Assembly (NCBI RefSeq): GCF_041146795.1
Contig: NC_135174.1
Location: 22,034,878-22,098,877 of the forward strand
Direction: 5' to 3'
Length of the DNA: 64,000 nt
Source of the DNA: Maylandia zebra
Lineage: Eukaryota; Chordata; Actinopteri; Cichliformes; Cichlidae
Positions 1 to 12,900 of this stretch are shown here, one piece after another. The notes under the pieces were generated by a model. The model worked only from the letters and a program-made list of their open reading frames with translations, did not search any database and was not told the origin of the DNA. The position numbers and the translations under genes were made by a program. The stretch's first letter is position 1. Each line of letters opens with the position of its first letter.

Positions 1-2304
1 GGAAATATGTCTGCTGGGGGGTAGACGCTACTGCGGGAGGGATAGATTGTATAGATGGAAAGGCGACTATTCTTGCCTGATAGATTATAATTACCTCTAA
101 GAGAAAAGGATAAAGCTATCCAATCTGTAGCCTCACATAAACACACTGATACACATACTTTATCGCTGCTGAAGGTAAAAATGTTAATTGTGTTCAAGTG
201 CCTCCTTTGCCTTTATCAGTATCTCCTGACCCAATAATCCAACTCTGTCGTCATACAAGCAAAGCAAGGACAAGCTATTTATCTCCAGCCAATGTACACA
301 CACATGTACACACACAGCTCAAGTGAGCATCATGAAAGAGGGGGTTTGAACAGCTGCTTCACCAGTCTGGACCATGGGGCATGCCTGTCATTCACCATAT
401 GTCACCCACATACCCGAAATAAAACCTTGCAGAAAAATCTCCCACATTCTTACACAAATGGGGGAAAGACAGATGCTACTATTATGGATAAAACACACAC
501 ACAAATACAGACATGCAAAAGTAGAATTAATTAAAAAGGAAAGAAAATGTGTGTGTTTGTGTGTGTGCCTGTATTTTTTATGTGACCAAGAGGTCGTCCT
601 TTTTCCATGCTCAGCTTCCAGCTCCTCTTAGATGAGCTATTCTGATCCTCTGGTCCTCTCCATTCCCAACCTGGCTTATCTGAGGTATGCCCAACCACAC
701 ATAAACACACACCAACAGACTAAAGCACACACTCATCACTGATCAACCTCCCATCAAACTCCCTTTTCCACTTGAAAGTCTTCAATGAAAAGAAGCACGT
801 TTCTGAATCAGACATTTTGGCTGCTCGTGGGTGAATGATGGACTTTCAGTGTGAGCGAGTCCACATTCCTGCTTTCCAGAATAGCTTTTCCCATTAGAGA
901 GCACATTCTGGACTGTCATCAAAAATAAACAGAGATGCAAAAAGCCTTTAGAGAAACCCAGCCAGAAAAAAAATCTCTTAGGCTTAAAGATGGATTAATG
1001 TGTCACACAAATATGTGACAGTGAGAAATATGAAGCAAGTTCATTACCTGTTGTAGGTGTGTTCACAATAGCCGGACGTGTACTCATATACATGGATGAC
1101 ATACGAACCTGTTTCAAAGAAATCCAGGGATGGAACTCGAGTCAAACCCCAAACATGTGTTCACGCTGCTCACTGACCCACTAATTCACTCAAAACAGGT
1201 GAGGCACAAAGTGAACTGGGCCACAGCCAAACGAGTGTCAGGAACAGTGGCCAGAATTCCCTTCCCCTCTGTCAAGTATTGTAATGCAATTATTACATTT
1301 TTTAACTAGTTTTGTTTCTTTGTGTTGTTTTAACTCAAGCAAAGCAGTTTGTAAAATGACTAGAAGCAAAAGGAAAATGCATTCATATATTTCAATAAAG
1401 TTTTTTTTTTTTACAATCATTCATACAGACAGGTAATCCTCCTTCCCCAAAAGCCAGTTTGGAGCCAGGAAAAATCCTGAACTGTCAAAACTGTGTAAAC
1501 TTGAAGGGACATTACTTTTGCTCAGAAGTTTATATACGATTACACTCTGATTTAAATCATTTTTAAATGAATTTGCCCATCAAGGAAGTCACTCTTGCCT
1601 TTCTAGTCAAGAACAAGTAAATGTAAAATAGCAAGTATATTAGTTTAGTTTAGGATAGGTGAATTTACTCACTTCAGTTTATCTCTTTATTTATTTAAAT
1701 ATTTTGTTAGATGCCACTTACTGTACTATAAATAACATTACTGCAGTTTTTTTTATTATTATGTCACAGTAATGCTATTTGTTAGAGGCAAAGTTTCATA
1801 TTTTCAAAAAAATACAAACATTGACTCACAATCACAATCAATTCATGTAAGTTATATTGGAAAAACTTCACTAAATTGATGAAGGCTGAAATGTAAGATG
1901 ATAGTTTTGTAAGTACATGGAATAGTTTTAGTTTGTTTTGTTTAGATTCTGTGTTAATTCCAGTTAACTGAAATGTATTTTTGCTCCTAGTTTTAGTTCA
2001 GTTTTATTTAATTAGAATAACATAAGGACAGCACAGTGAAACAGTTTCAAGCCAGGTGTAATTTAGCTATTCAAAATCCTAAAAACACCTACAAGAACCA
2101 GAAAGTAAAATCTCTAGTGACTCTAGTGCAGCTGATTCATTTATTCGTATTTCAGGTCAGATTACAAACCACAAGACTCGCTGAGGGCTGAGCCTACAGT
2201 TAACAGCTGCAATCTCCATCAAATCGTCTACTCACATTACTACCTTGGCAGCAAACTTGACTGCAACATACTGCATGCATACACATATATCAGATCTACT
2301 GTAC
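1..2304. other. Intergenic or intronic, AT-rich, no gene supported
   Basis: I see no convincing coding exon here. The stretch has CA/TG-rich patches (about 285-320 and 545-570) and long A/T runs. It lies downstream of the synpo2l first coding exon on the minus strand, so it is most likely first-intron sequence of that gene, whose later exons would be beyond the left edge. One 61-base segment (1048-1108, minus) has splice-like ends but encodes nothing I recognise. Confidence 0.5.
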
Positions 2305-2406
2305 CTTGGCCACCTGTAGAGGTTTTTGCTGCTCAGCTCCTCCCTGGAGTCTGAAACCCCACGGGGCTCCTCCTGAGAGAGACACCACAATCTCCTCAGC
2401 TACCAT
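2305..2406 (-). CDS. synpo2l: Synaptopodin 2-like protein, first coding exon (PDZ start)
   Basis: This 34-codon exon begins with ATG at 2406 and ends at a GT donor (2304-2303) in phase 0. It encodes a short acidic start followed by the carboxylate-binding strand of a PDZ domain, with the motif GGAPWGFRLQGG and then EQQKPLQVAK. This matches the N-terminus of the SYNPO2/SYNPO2L family, cytoskeletal PDZ proteins of the muscle Z-disc that bind actin and actinin. The opening (MVAEE) fits SYNPO2L better than SYNPO2. The frame stays open upstream of this ATG, but family starts match this position. The remaining exons are not in the window. The gene is divergent to sec24c, which, as I recall, is also its neighbourhood in human. 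I am confident of the family and fairly confident of the paralogue. Confidence 0.85.
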
Positions 2407-4690
2407 TCCTGCTCTCAGCTCACAGCCTGCTGTGTGCCTGTGTGGTGGTGTATATGCTGCTCTCCCCTTCTTCAGTTCCTCACACTCTGTGAGTATCAAT
2501 AGGTATCTCACTGCTTTCCGTCACTCCACCCATGAGGAGACAGAGGGTGGCTGGCTTTCATCTGCTCACGCTGGAATGCTGTGTCAGAGGGTGGGAGCTC
2601 AGCAGGGTGAGAAGGGGCAAAAGTGTGTAGCGTGCTTGTGTGTATGTGTGTGTGCATTCGTCCTCACTTGGATTCAACACTTGCCATGTCACTCTCCAGC
2701 ACCCTGTCCTGCAAGGGGCACTTACTGATATATCCTCCAGAAATAACCATCAGCACCACTCCCTCTTCAACCCCCCCAGCTCAGCAAGCCTGACCAGCAC
2801 CCGCGGTACATGGATCAGTCTTCTTAATGGATGACTATCCAAGCTGACAGTTTCAGAGTGGGTGCTAAAGGTACTTCTGGCTCTGAGGAAGTAGAGGTTT
2901 GGTGCTGTAGCTGACTTTGTGAAAACTGTTACAGTTATTTCAATAAATGAGGAGCTTGGCTGATGTATTAAAGCTTCATCACATCAGACGTCGCTAGAGG
3001 AAGGCAAACGATTAAAGAATTTGTACTTGACTACCTGATCCAAATTGCAAACCCATTTGAGATGATTCAAAAGAGAAATTGTCCTGCATTTTGCAAGCTC
3101 AAAATGCGGACAAATTTGGCAGTTCTACAGTGTATTGGCTTCTTCTGGCTTACATTTAGAGGCGCTGGAAGTCGGCCGCATGTGCTCACACATATTCAGA
3201 TGGCTACCTCATATCACATTGTGATTATTTGATGAATAGCCAACACTCCTAACCGAGCAAGATAAAACCAGCATCCCTGAAAAGGGTAGCATGGGCTATC
3301 AGGAGAACTTTTTGGTGTATGTTCTGTATGTTCTGTATGGTCTGTTGTTAGCCAGAATGCTCAAAATGCTACAGAGGACAGGCATTTAAAAACTGATGGA
3401 TTGGGGGTTTGTCGTCTTACATTTTTTGAGGTTTTTACTGAGATGTTTATCTATTTATTTATTTTATTTACTGGCTGTACCACAGCGATGATGATTTACA
3501 CCAAATGGCATTCCTGATGTATCCAAGCTTCAGACTGGAAGGAGTAGAGTGGCTCTTGGCAAGAGGGAAATGGAAGGTTTACAAGATGGTGAAACCTGCT
3601 ACATTATATGGTTTGGACTTGTTAGCACTGAAAAAAGACAGAAGGCAGAGCTCCTAAGGATACAACAACACCACTACTATGTACATTTATAGCTACTTTT
3701 ACTTTCTAAGTAGGTAAAATACTTATTCCACCAAAGGGGAAAAAGAATACTCAATATAAATAGATTCTGAAACTCTTTTTCAGTGCAACATTTGCATTGC
3801 AACTGTTTTGCAGCACCTATGTTAACACATAATATAGGTGCTAGAGTTCCATAATACAGTGTCTATATCAGGGAACGAGTTTTCGACACTAGTTTAAAGA
3901 TTTTCCATATGCCAGATGCCACAAACCAAACCTGTTACCCCATGGGGTAAAACTTTAATTTATTTTTATTTTATTTATTTATTGGTATTATTGCAATGAA
4001 AATTCAGTTATTCTTAATGATGAGATATTGTCATGTATGTTGCGGGTCCTGAGGACAAATTTCATTTTTATGTGGAAACATGTAAATGAAAATGAAAAGG
4101 GACTAAATTTAAACCTAAATATACATTTCTATTTTTAAATGTTTTGCCACTACATACACATTTTTATTGTATTTTATTGTAAAACTGAGACTGAATAAAC
4201 TCCTCAGGAAGTTGGCATGAAACTCACCATCCTGGAGGAGATGGTCGGTGACTTCTATATTTATATTGATATCTTTATTTCGTTTTCTCTGTTATATCTC
4301 TATTTTTGTATTGGATTTATTGTGTGTTTTATGTATACTGCTGTGACATCTCAAGTTCCCTCTGATCTGACCTTATCTGAACAAAACTGCTCAAAAGTGA
4401 CTCTTTTTTTTTTTTTTTTAGTAAGGGTTGATTACCCTGACCCCAGCAGTACCCTTCCTCCACTGGTTTTTGGTCCCCTCTGGGCCACCACAAATATCAT
4501 GAAACAGCCCCTGTTTAATAACTTTTTTTAATAACTATCAATGCTTTGATTAAAAAGACTCCCATTTTACATGTTAAATAGTTGGCTGCCGATACCGTAT
4601 ACCAATTACACCGCTGCCTTGTCAAATTCCCGAAGAAAAGGTGAAAAAACAAACCCCAATTCTTACAATGAAACCAAAACTCTCACACAG
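2407..4690. other. Intergenic region between synpo2l and sec24c
   Basis: This stretch separates two divergent genes. It contains the 5' leader and promoter of synpo2l just above 2406, a TG-rich patch near 2635-2660 and otherwise AT-rich sequence without supported exons. Short ORFs here have no recognisable content. Confidence 0.5.
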
Positions 4691-4928
4691 CAGCCTGAAC
4701 AGCTTCCAGCAACCACTGCTGCGCTCTCTCGGAGGAAGTCACTTTGAGGAGTCCGGATGTGGACGTGGCACAGCGCTGCAGCAGTTCCGCTGAATGTCCG
4801 CTTCTGATACCGAGAAGGGATTAGTGAGCAACACCCCGGTACGACATCGGCGTCTCAGTTTGTCGACCACCGGGCTTCAGAGTTTGCATCAAATCTAGGA
4901 CAGCCTTACTATTTACATCACTTTGGAG
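4690..4928 (+). promoter_or_regulatory. sec24c: sec24c promoter region and 5' UTR exon 1
   Basis: The base composition changes here from AT-rich to GC-richer sequence with several CpG sites. A clean donor (ggag|gtaggt) sits at 4928/4929. The next acceptor that leads to the start codon is at 6896. I infer a non-coding first exon ending at 4928. The transcription start cannot be placed exactly, and no clear TATA box is visible, as expected for a housekeeping promoter. Confidence 0.55.
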
Positions 4929-6904
4929 GTAGGTTTAGGTTTTGATACGGTTTATTCTTTGCCCTCCCGGCTTCGCTGGGGATCTTGGATTTCGCTACGT
5001 TTGCTAATGCTTGGCTAATGCTAAGGCACTGCTAGCACCGCTCTGACGAAAAGCTAGGAGATTACGAGCTAACTTAGCATTTGGTCACAGCTGATGTGCT
5101 GTCATGATTCAGGCTGTGTGGTTGCTAACATTAGCATGCTGGGGTAGCTGGAGTGTGGTTAAATAAGGAACGTGTCCTGCTTTGACCCCTACTTAGAGTC
5201 AGAACAGTTACTTGTATAATAAGAGAGGCAAGTTGTTTTTGGCTCTTGGTTGACATGTTGTCCGGCTAATGTTAGCATTGCTAGCGAGCTAATTATAATG
5301 CGGCGGCATTACTACTCGCCAGATTTCACACTTTCCTCCTACAAAACAGTCTTTTCCCTACCTGGCACTTGTTTTTTTATTCTCAAACACCCTATTTCTG
5401 TGTGAGTTTTAAAAAGTTCTCCGATGTTTGGATAAAATTACTAGCCCAAACCTTTAGCAGTGCACCTTAGAACAGATGTGGGTCACTCGGTAGGCCCGAC
5501 ATAGTAAAAGAACAGTTACGGTTCCAGCGATTGTGTTTCTCGCTGTGGCACCTGCACTGCTGAATTATTCAATGGCCCCGCTGGTTTAGCTCGTGTTTGT
5601 CTGTCAGACGATACTGATCACTCATGTCTTATATTTTAGGCCTGTGTCCAGGAACAAAGTGAATAAAAACACCACTCACCCACATCTGTTAGCAGGGTTA
5701 AAGTTGACATGTGATGGAGTTATGCTCATAAAGTTGGTTTTCATAATTCAGCATTTGGTTTCTTCTCACTGCTTTATTTAGTTTTTATTTTATGTTATTG
5801 ACGATTTAGGATTGACTTACTTTCCATCTTCTCATTTGAGATATTTTGAGTGTGGTTTTCATCACTTTAAGTATTAGATTTTATAAGTTGTTTAGAAAAG
5901 TCATGGCAAGACAACACTGACTTTCTGTGATGCAGACAGCATGAAAAGTTGCTTACATGCATTTTATTGGCTTATTTAACCAGCTTGACAACGTCTAAAA
6001 CCCATTTCTTAAATGGTTATTTTAGTTTTCTAACTATACAGTCTTTAGATATAACTAGTCATAACTATTTTTTTAATCCTTTTAGTTGTCTACAATACTT
6101 TCTCTTTAATAACTTGTAAAACCTGTACTCAGGTATTATCTGATACTATCTTCAATACCACTTTCACAGCTGCAAAAGAGTTGCATAATAATTTTGCATT
6201 TTGTGTCTTTTTAGCAATAGGTGTTCGATATTAATGTTTGTTTACTTTCTTTTGGTTGTAATCTTTTTATTTAATGTTATTTAATTTTTGTAGCACATTG
6301 TGTAAAAACTCAAAAGGCTGAGGGTGTGGCCAAGTCAAACATAAAAAGCCAATAAAGGTTTTGTCACTGAACCAGGAAATGTTAATGTCATAAGTCAGTG
6401 GGATTTAAATAATAAATAAATAATAATGTCAGACTGTAGACAGTTAGAGTTTAGAGTCCTGCAGGGCAAAGCTCTTCTGTGTCAGTTTGCCTGTTTTTTA
6501 GTTCAGGTGCTTGGTGCCAAAAACTTCATTTTGGATCCATTATGTTTTATGTGGGTGTTAAGATCTTGTTATTTTAGTTAGACTTACTGTTTAAACTGCT
6601 TTGGAAAAAACGTTTTCTTAAACATGACAGTTGTCAGTAAATGTTCTAGCAGTATGTGCAAGCACTGCTGTGGACAGATTCCCCCTGCTCTTTGAAAGAG
6701 TCTGTGTCTTTGTTTCAGAGAAACACAATACCTTCACAACAGCCTTTATCAGTACCGTCCTTATTTCAGGGGCTTTCACACTACAGGTGCCCTGGTTGTA
6801 TTATTGTTCACACACACGAAGCAGGCGAAACAAGTTTAGTCCTTAACTATGACATCTAAGTAACTAACTGTATTGTTATTTCACAATTTCATCCAGATTT
6901 AGGG

Positions 6905-6913
6905 ATGAACTGA
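6905..6913 (+). promoter_or_regulatory. Minimal upstream ORF before sec24c start
   Basis: Inside the exon that carries the sec24c start there is an upstream ATG followed by one AAC codon and TGA. Its stop ends two bases before the main ATG at 6916. The A of this stop codon is also the -3 position of the main start context. Such a minimal uORF could tune initiation by leaky scanning or reinitiation. That role is inference, as only the sequence layout is seen. Confidence 0.5.
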
Positions 6914-6915
6914 GG

Positions 6916-9900
6916 ATGAATGTAAACCAGCACACGCCAATGGCCTCTCCATATGGCCAGCCCCAGCCTAGTTTTGGCCAGCCTGGTTACGCTCCCCTGG
7001 ATGGGAGCTATCCAGCACCCTACGCACCCTACAATGGCCCTGCGTCAGCCTATCAGCCTGGGGCTCCACCGCAAGGTAAAGTGCAGTTTGTTAAAAAATG
7101 TGCGCATGAGTGAGACATCCAGCAGTTCAGGTAGGCTGTACTTTAAGCATTCAGAGGGATATAACCTTGGAGTGTCCTACATGCCTCCTGCCATGTGAGT
7201 GATCATGTATGTGTGAGAAAAGCACAGCACCTGTGCATACTAATCTGATTCTCAACTGCCCTCTCCTTCCTTCACTTTGCTTCATGCACTTCTCTTCATC
7301 TTCTTGTATTTGCCTCCTTCCCCTCTTTTCTTCTATTTCAGGTTACTCTCCTTTCACAAGCTTTCCCTCTAAGGCTTTGGCAGCCAACCCAGTCTCTGAC
7401 CTCCCCTCTCCTCTTGACTTAGGTAACCAGCTCATCTCTGTTTCTCACTCATTTCACACTTCATATGCCCTGCAATCATCAAATCCTCTCTGTACCTGCA
7501 GGTATTATTCTTCCTGCTGTGTCATTTTTCTCAGCATATAATTGAACATCTTTCTGAGACTAATGCCAGTGACGTTCAAGTACAGCAGCCAACTATACAC
7601 CAACCTTTGTGTAGGCCAGAAATATAAATTATATCTCTGTTATGTGAGAGACATAAATTTAGTCTTTGAATCCACTGGTCATTACTTCTTTTGCTTTTGA
7701 TTCGCTGCCTTTTGCACACAGAAGGTTTTAACAGCAGGTGGGGAGGGGGTTTCTGCACTCAAAGCTAGAGCTCTGCATCTCAGATGACCATATTAGAAAT
7801 ATCCCCTCCCTTGTTGACATTGTACGTAAGAGTAGAAAAAAACTAATTGTTGGACTTAGTCGTACATATGTTGACTTGATATTTGGTCATGTTTGTTATG
7901 AGCATCCACCTTTGCAACAATAGATATTTGGCATAATAGGTTCCCTTTAAACAAACTATTAGGGTCAGATTTACAGTCTGAATGGTGAAAAAAAAGTTCC
8001 TGTATGAACTTGTCTTACAAATCTGGTTGATACTCCTCAAACACAGCATTTGTTATCTTGGTTTTCTATCTGTGCAAACCCACGAGGGAAAAATATGTTT
8101 GGCTTATAATAGTGTTACCTCAGTTAGGGGTGGGCGATATAAACGATATACGATAGAAACGATATAAATTTGGCCAACGATAGAGATTTTGACTATACCG
8201 CTCTATCGCGATAGTGCATGTTGATGATGTCATCAAGCTGAATTAGTTTCAAAAATCTCTCAGTCAGAACATGGTATGTCATGTTTAGGTGGAAACTAGC
8301 GAGCTAACTTCCTGCTAACTTCTAACTCCGTTAAATTTAATAAATTCTGTTTTCATGGATGCCTGGATGTTAAACTTAATTGTTACACCTGGTAAAGCAG
8401 CAACGCTGATGATTTTATTAAAGATGAAAGAATTTAGACCGTTTTTAACTCTTAAGTGTTCGTTTGACTTTCGGACCTGAGGGAACGGAGTTTTGGACCC
8501 AGATTACTCCGCAAAGCTCCTCACTACGGCAGCCGTAATGCTCTGACAATCCATCAAAACATTTTTAACAGATTTCTGCACTCCAAAATCAGTTTGAGGT
8601 CAGTAAGCACAACCAGAATTCATACACAAGGCACACTCGATTTTTGAGAAAATTAAAGGATTTTAAGTGTGCCTTATAGTGTGGAAAATACGTTATACAG
8701 AAGACAAGAATATATCGCGATATATATCGTTACCGCACGTGCTTCAAATTATACCGTGATATGGATTTTAGACCAAATCGCCCAGCCCTAACCTCAGTTA
8801 TCTCAACATACTAAGGTTCATACCAGAGTTGATTCACGATTATTTGGTAGCGAAGTTGCTTTTTGTCACTATATGTAGTAATTATTTGGCTCTTGCATTT
8901 CAGGTCCTGTCAGGGGTCCTCCTACCTCTGGACCCCCGCCTGTCTCAGCACCTCAGCAGTACAATCAGTACAGTCAGAGTCAAGGGAGCATGCAGAATGG
9001 ACCCCCACCTCCTACACAGGCACCACCCAGGTAATTTTTTTTCGCCTTTGCTGTACAAGTTTATTGAAGCAGTTGACAGAATCCATTATAATACCCCAGA
9101 TACTAGTACTGAGACTGTCAAAATCTGGTGCTTTCCTTACAGGAGTGACATGTAGACTACAAACCAACCAAAGCACATTTTTAGAAACAGTGATGTGTTA
9201 AGGCACTCGACAAACTGCACAGAAACTGAAATTTAAGAAAGCAGGAGGTACCTTGGTTGCCAATACTCTGCATTTCTTTTTGTGTTTATCTGCTGTTTAA
9301 AAGGCTGGATTAGGACAGGTGATGTTGAGGAACCAGGTGAGCTTGTCATGCTAGGATATTGTTATCCTGATTGGATTTGCTCCAAGATACGCTAATAATA
9401 AGCTAAAAATGTGCATTCCTTGTAAAAACATGGACAATTTTGTAATCAGGTTGTCCTAATCAGTATGTTAGTTCAGTTACAGTAAATTTGAGGATACAGA
9501 CTGAAAGTTTATATTTTATTTTAAAAACATGGCCACCTTATACTGTTTAATTGATAGAAGAAGCTGTGTCAGTCAGCCCTGACCTTCTCTGTGTGCACGT
9601 GTCAGAGCAGAGTCACAGCTCAGGGAGAGGACACTGCACAGCATATCTTCACAACTCACATGGGTATGACATTTATAAATATTCAAAGGTTAGATGGTAG
9701 AGGAGGTGAGGTACATAGTGTGCAGAAGTTGTTAACTTTCTGCAGAGTCTATCACCTCCAGCCTTTATGTAGCCTTCAGATTAGCTCAAGAACAGTGAAT
9801 AGAGGGCTTCGTTGAATGGGTTTCCATGTCCAAGCAGTTACATCTTAGCATTACATCACAAAGCATGATAGAAAGCGCCGGATGCAGTAGTGTAAAAAAT

Positions 9901-12900
9901 GCTGGGAGACATGTTTTCTGGAGTGACGAATTACACCTGTCTCTCTGGTAATCCAGTGGATGAGTCTGGGTTTGGCAGTTGCCAGGACAACTGTACCTGT
10001 GACTGCATTGTACCAAATGTAAAGTTTGGTGAAGGGGGGATTATAGTGTGCAGTTATTTTTTCAGTTTTTTTTCAGTCACTCGGCCCCTTAGTTCCCGTG
10101 AAAGAAACTCCTAAAGCTTCGGCATATCAAGCCATTTTGAACAACTTCATGCTCCCAACTCTGTGGGAACAGTTTGGGAATGGCCCCTTCCTGTTGACTG
10201 GCCTCCACAGAGTCCTCACTTCAACTTGATAGAACACCTTTGGGATGAATTAGAGTGGAGAATGCAAGCTAACATCAGTGTCTCCTAGTGCAATCAACTA
10301 CTGAAAGAGCTTTGTGTTTTCAGACCTGCTGTCTCTCAGCCGTACAACCAGGGTGCTATGAACCTATCGGGGCCGCACCCTTCTTATCCCCAACACTATG
10401 GACCCCCATCCACAATGCAGCAGGTTACCAACCAGATGACGGGGATGCAGATCACCTCTGGACCACCAACCGCTGCTGGGCCAGGATATGGTAATTTGAA
10501 TAGATTTGTTTTTCAGTTTAATGCATGCAGTCTTTTATTCTCTTTATGATATTTAAAGATTGTATTGTCTTTCGCTCTCTATTCAGCTCCACCTCACAGC
10601 TCCCAGCCTCCTGTCAGCACTGGGTACTCGGCCGCACCCCAGGCCTCCTACACCCAAGCCCCACCCCCTGTGTCCTCTGCTCCCACCCAGCCGCCACCTC
10701 CCAGCGGCCCCGCAGCTCCTCAGCAATATTATAGCGGCCCACCGCCTTCTTCTCAACAGCCATTCAATTCCTCTCTTCCCCCTACCTCTCAGCAGCAGCA
10801 GCAGTTCACCTCTTCTGTACCTCCACATCCTCCTCCTCAGCAAACCTTACCTCCATCCTCCTACTCGGGTCCGGTGCCTACACAAAGTCAACCTCCTGTT
10901 CCCCCAGTGTCCCAGGCACAGCAGTCCTTCCCTACACCCCAGCCCCCTTTCTCTTCAGCACCTCCACCTGTCAGTCAATCTTCCTTTGCCACTGGCCCTC
11001 CGCCTTCTGCCCCAGGCTCGTTTCCACCTCAAGGCCCCCCTCCTAGCTCTCAGCCTGGTTCTTTTCCTCCTCCTGGCCCCCCTCTAACCTCAGCCCCCTC
11101 TTGCCAGTACCCAGGTCCCATGCCACCCCAGCAGCAACCCCCTCCATCTCAGCCATCCCCCTATCACTCAGGGCACCATCCTCCTAGACCTCAAATGCCT
11201 CCCACTTCCATGGCTCAGAGCAATCACCTGCCTCCAGGACCCCAGGGCCCGGCAGGTCCTCCTGGGCCACTACAGCAGCCTCCATCTCAACCTGGGATGC
11301 AGACAGGATACCCTCCTCAGCAGAATGGTTAGGAGACGGCTGTTAAAGTAAAATCAAAAAGGCTTATCATTCGTTTTCTTTGTATCTCAGCTGTTTTGCT
11401 GTTTTCTGCAGGTGCTTTTGGGCAGGTGAGAGGCCCTCAGCCTGGGTATTCAGGCCCTTACCCTGGGCAACCAAACTATGGAGCACCAGCTCCTGCTCCA
11501 CCTGCACAGAAAAGACTTGACCCAGATGCCATTCCTAGCCCGGTGAGCTGACACAAATACATATACTGTTTAATTCTCAATTGTTTTGGTTTGCCACACA
11601 AAACCAATTCTTAAATCTCCAACTTTTAGAATCTGTATTTGGTTGTAATGATGTACTGAGCTGCATTATATTGCGAGGCTTTCTCAATGTTCAACCCTCA
11701 GGGGAAATAAATAAATGTAACAACTAGGCCATCTCAAATTCATGGCCCAGGCTACATCCGGGCCTTTGCAAGTTTCGACCCACATATGGGTTTAGATTAT
11801 TTTTTTCTAAAATTTCACTCTTGGTTCTGATCCACACTTCATATGCAACATTTTACCAAAGTAGCGTTAGCAAGGAAGGTGGAACAAGTTTCTCAGTGTT
11901 AGAATTGTTGCATATTAACACATTAATACAGCGTAGTTAAGTATAACATCACTTTTAACTATGATGTTCATATAATCTATAAAAGATTTCCCTTAAAAGT
12001 GGAATTTATGCGAAATCTGATGGTATTGCACTTGATTTTATAGGCCTAAGTGAACACTGAGTGTGAATGATTTTTGCATGCTGCACCTAGAGCTGTGTGA
12101 TAATTCTGTTATTATGTGTTCTCCTTACAACTGTTATTTAGATTAATTTAATTTATTATAAAAGATTCAGAGTTTAGTTCAGTAATAAGAATTAAAATAT
12201 CTCAGCAGTTTATTCCTAGAGTAAGTTTTTGAAGTGGGACCATTTTTACACCTGACAGCATCTCTCTCGGTCTAGAAAAAAGATGGCAAGTTGGTAAATA
12301 ATGTGATAAATGCATGTGTGTTTACTCAACATGGTCATAAATTTGGATTTCATTGTAAATGTATTATTTTCATACTGCAAAGCTCTAGAATGGAAGAAAT
12401 CTAACCTTTTTTAACTATGTAACTTCAGATTCTAAGCATGTTTGCTACCACTAGTTAGTTTAAACTTATTTCCACTTGAGCTTACAATATTACTAATAAC
12501 TAATCAATAATACTGATGTGTTTCTGTCTACATAAAAGCAATGCTACCTGCTGCTGAGCTCAGTCTTGCTGATCTTTCTCCTCTCACACTCCTTTTTATC
12601 TTTTACTCTTTGTATTTACTTGTTTTGCACAATTTGCTGGACAAACATTTGAATGTAAAGCAAGCGTCTGACATGCCGGCTGTGCAGAAACCGAGACATA
12701 GAATAGATCCAGACGCTATCCCAAGCCCAGTAAGTTTCCTGTGTGCCTTTTCCTCTGCTTCATCCTCTTCTTTGTGCCTGACTGCAGTAACCCACTGCCT
12801 CCTCCTCCTGTCTTTTTCCTCTACTCCCTTAAAGTTAGCGATCATGACAGTTTTTTAAAAATTTATGTTATGATCCAGTTGTTGTGTCACAGATACATTT

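Noticed and set aside
1048-1108. 61-base minus-strand segment with AG and GT edges, a possible synpo2l exon
   Set aside because: The translated frames do not resemble the second part of the PDZ domain expected after the first synpo2l exon.
2306-2728. 140-codon plus-strand ORF
   Set aside because: It is the antisense of the synpo2l PDZ exon and its leader.
10560-11087. 175-codon ORF overlapping sec24c exon 6 in another frame
   Set aside because: Shadow of the Pro/Gln-rich exon. The other frame joins neighbouring exons in phase and matches the family.
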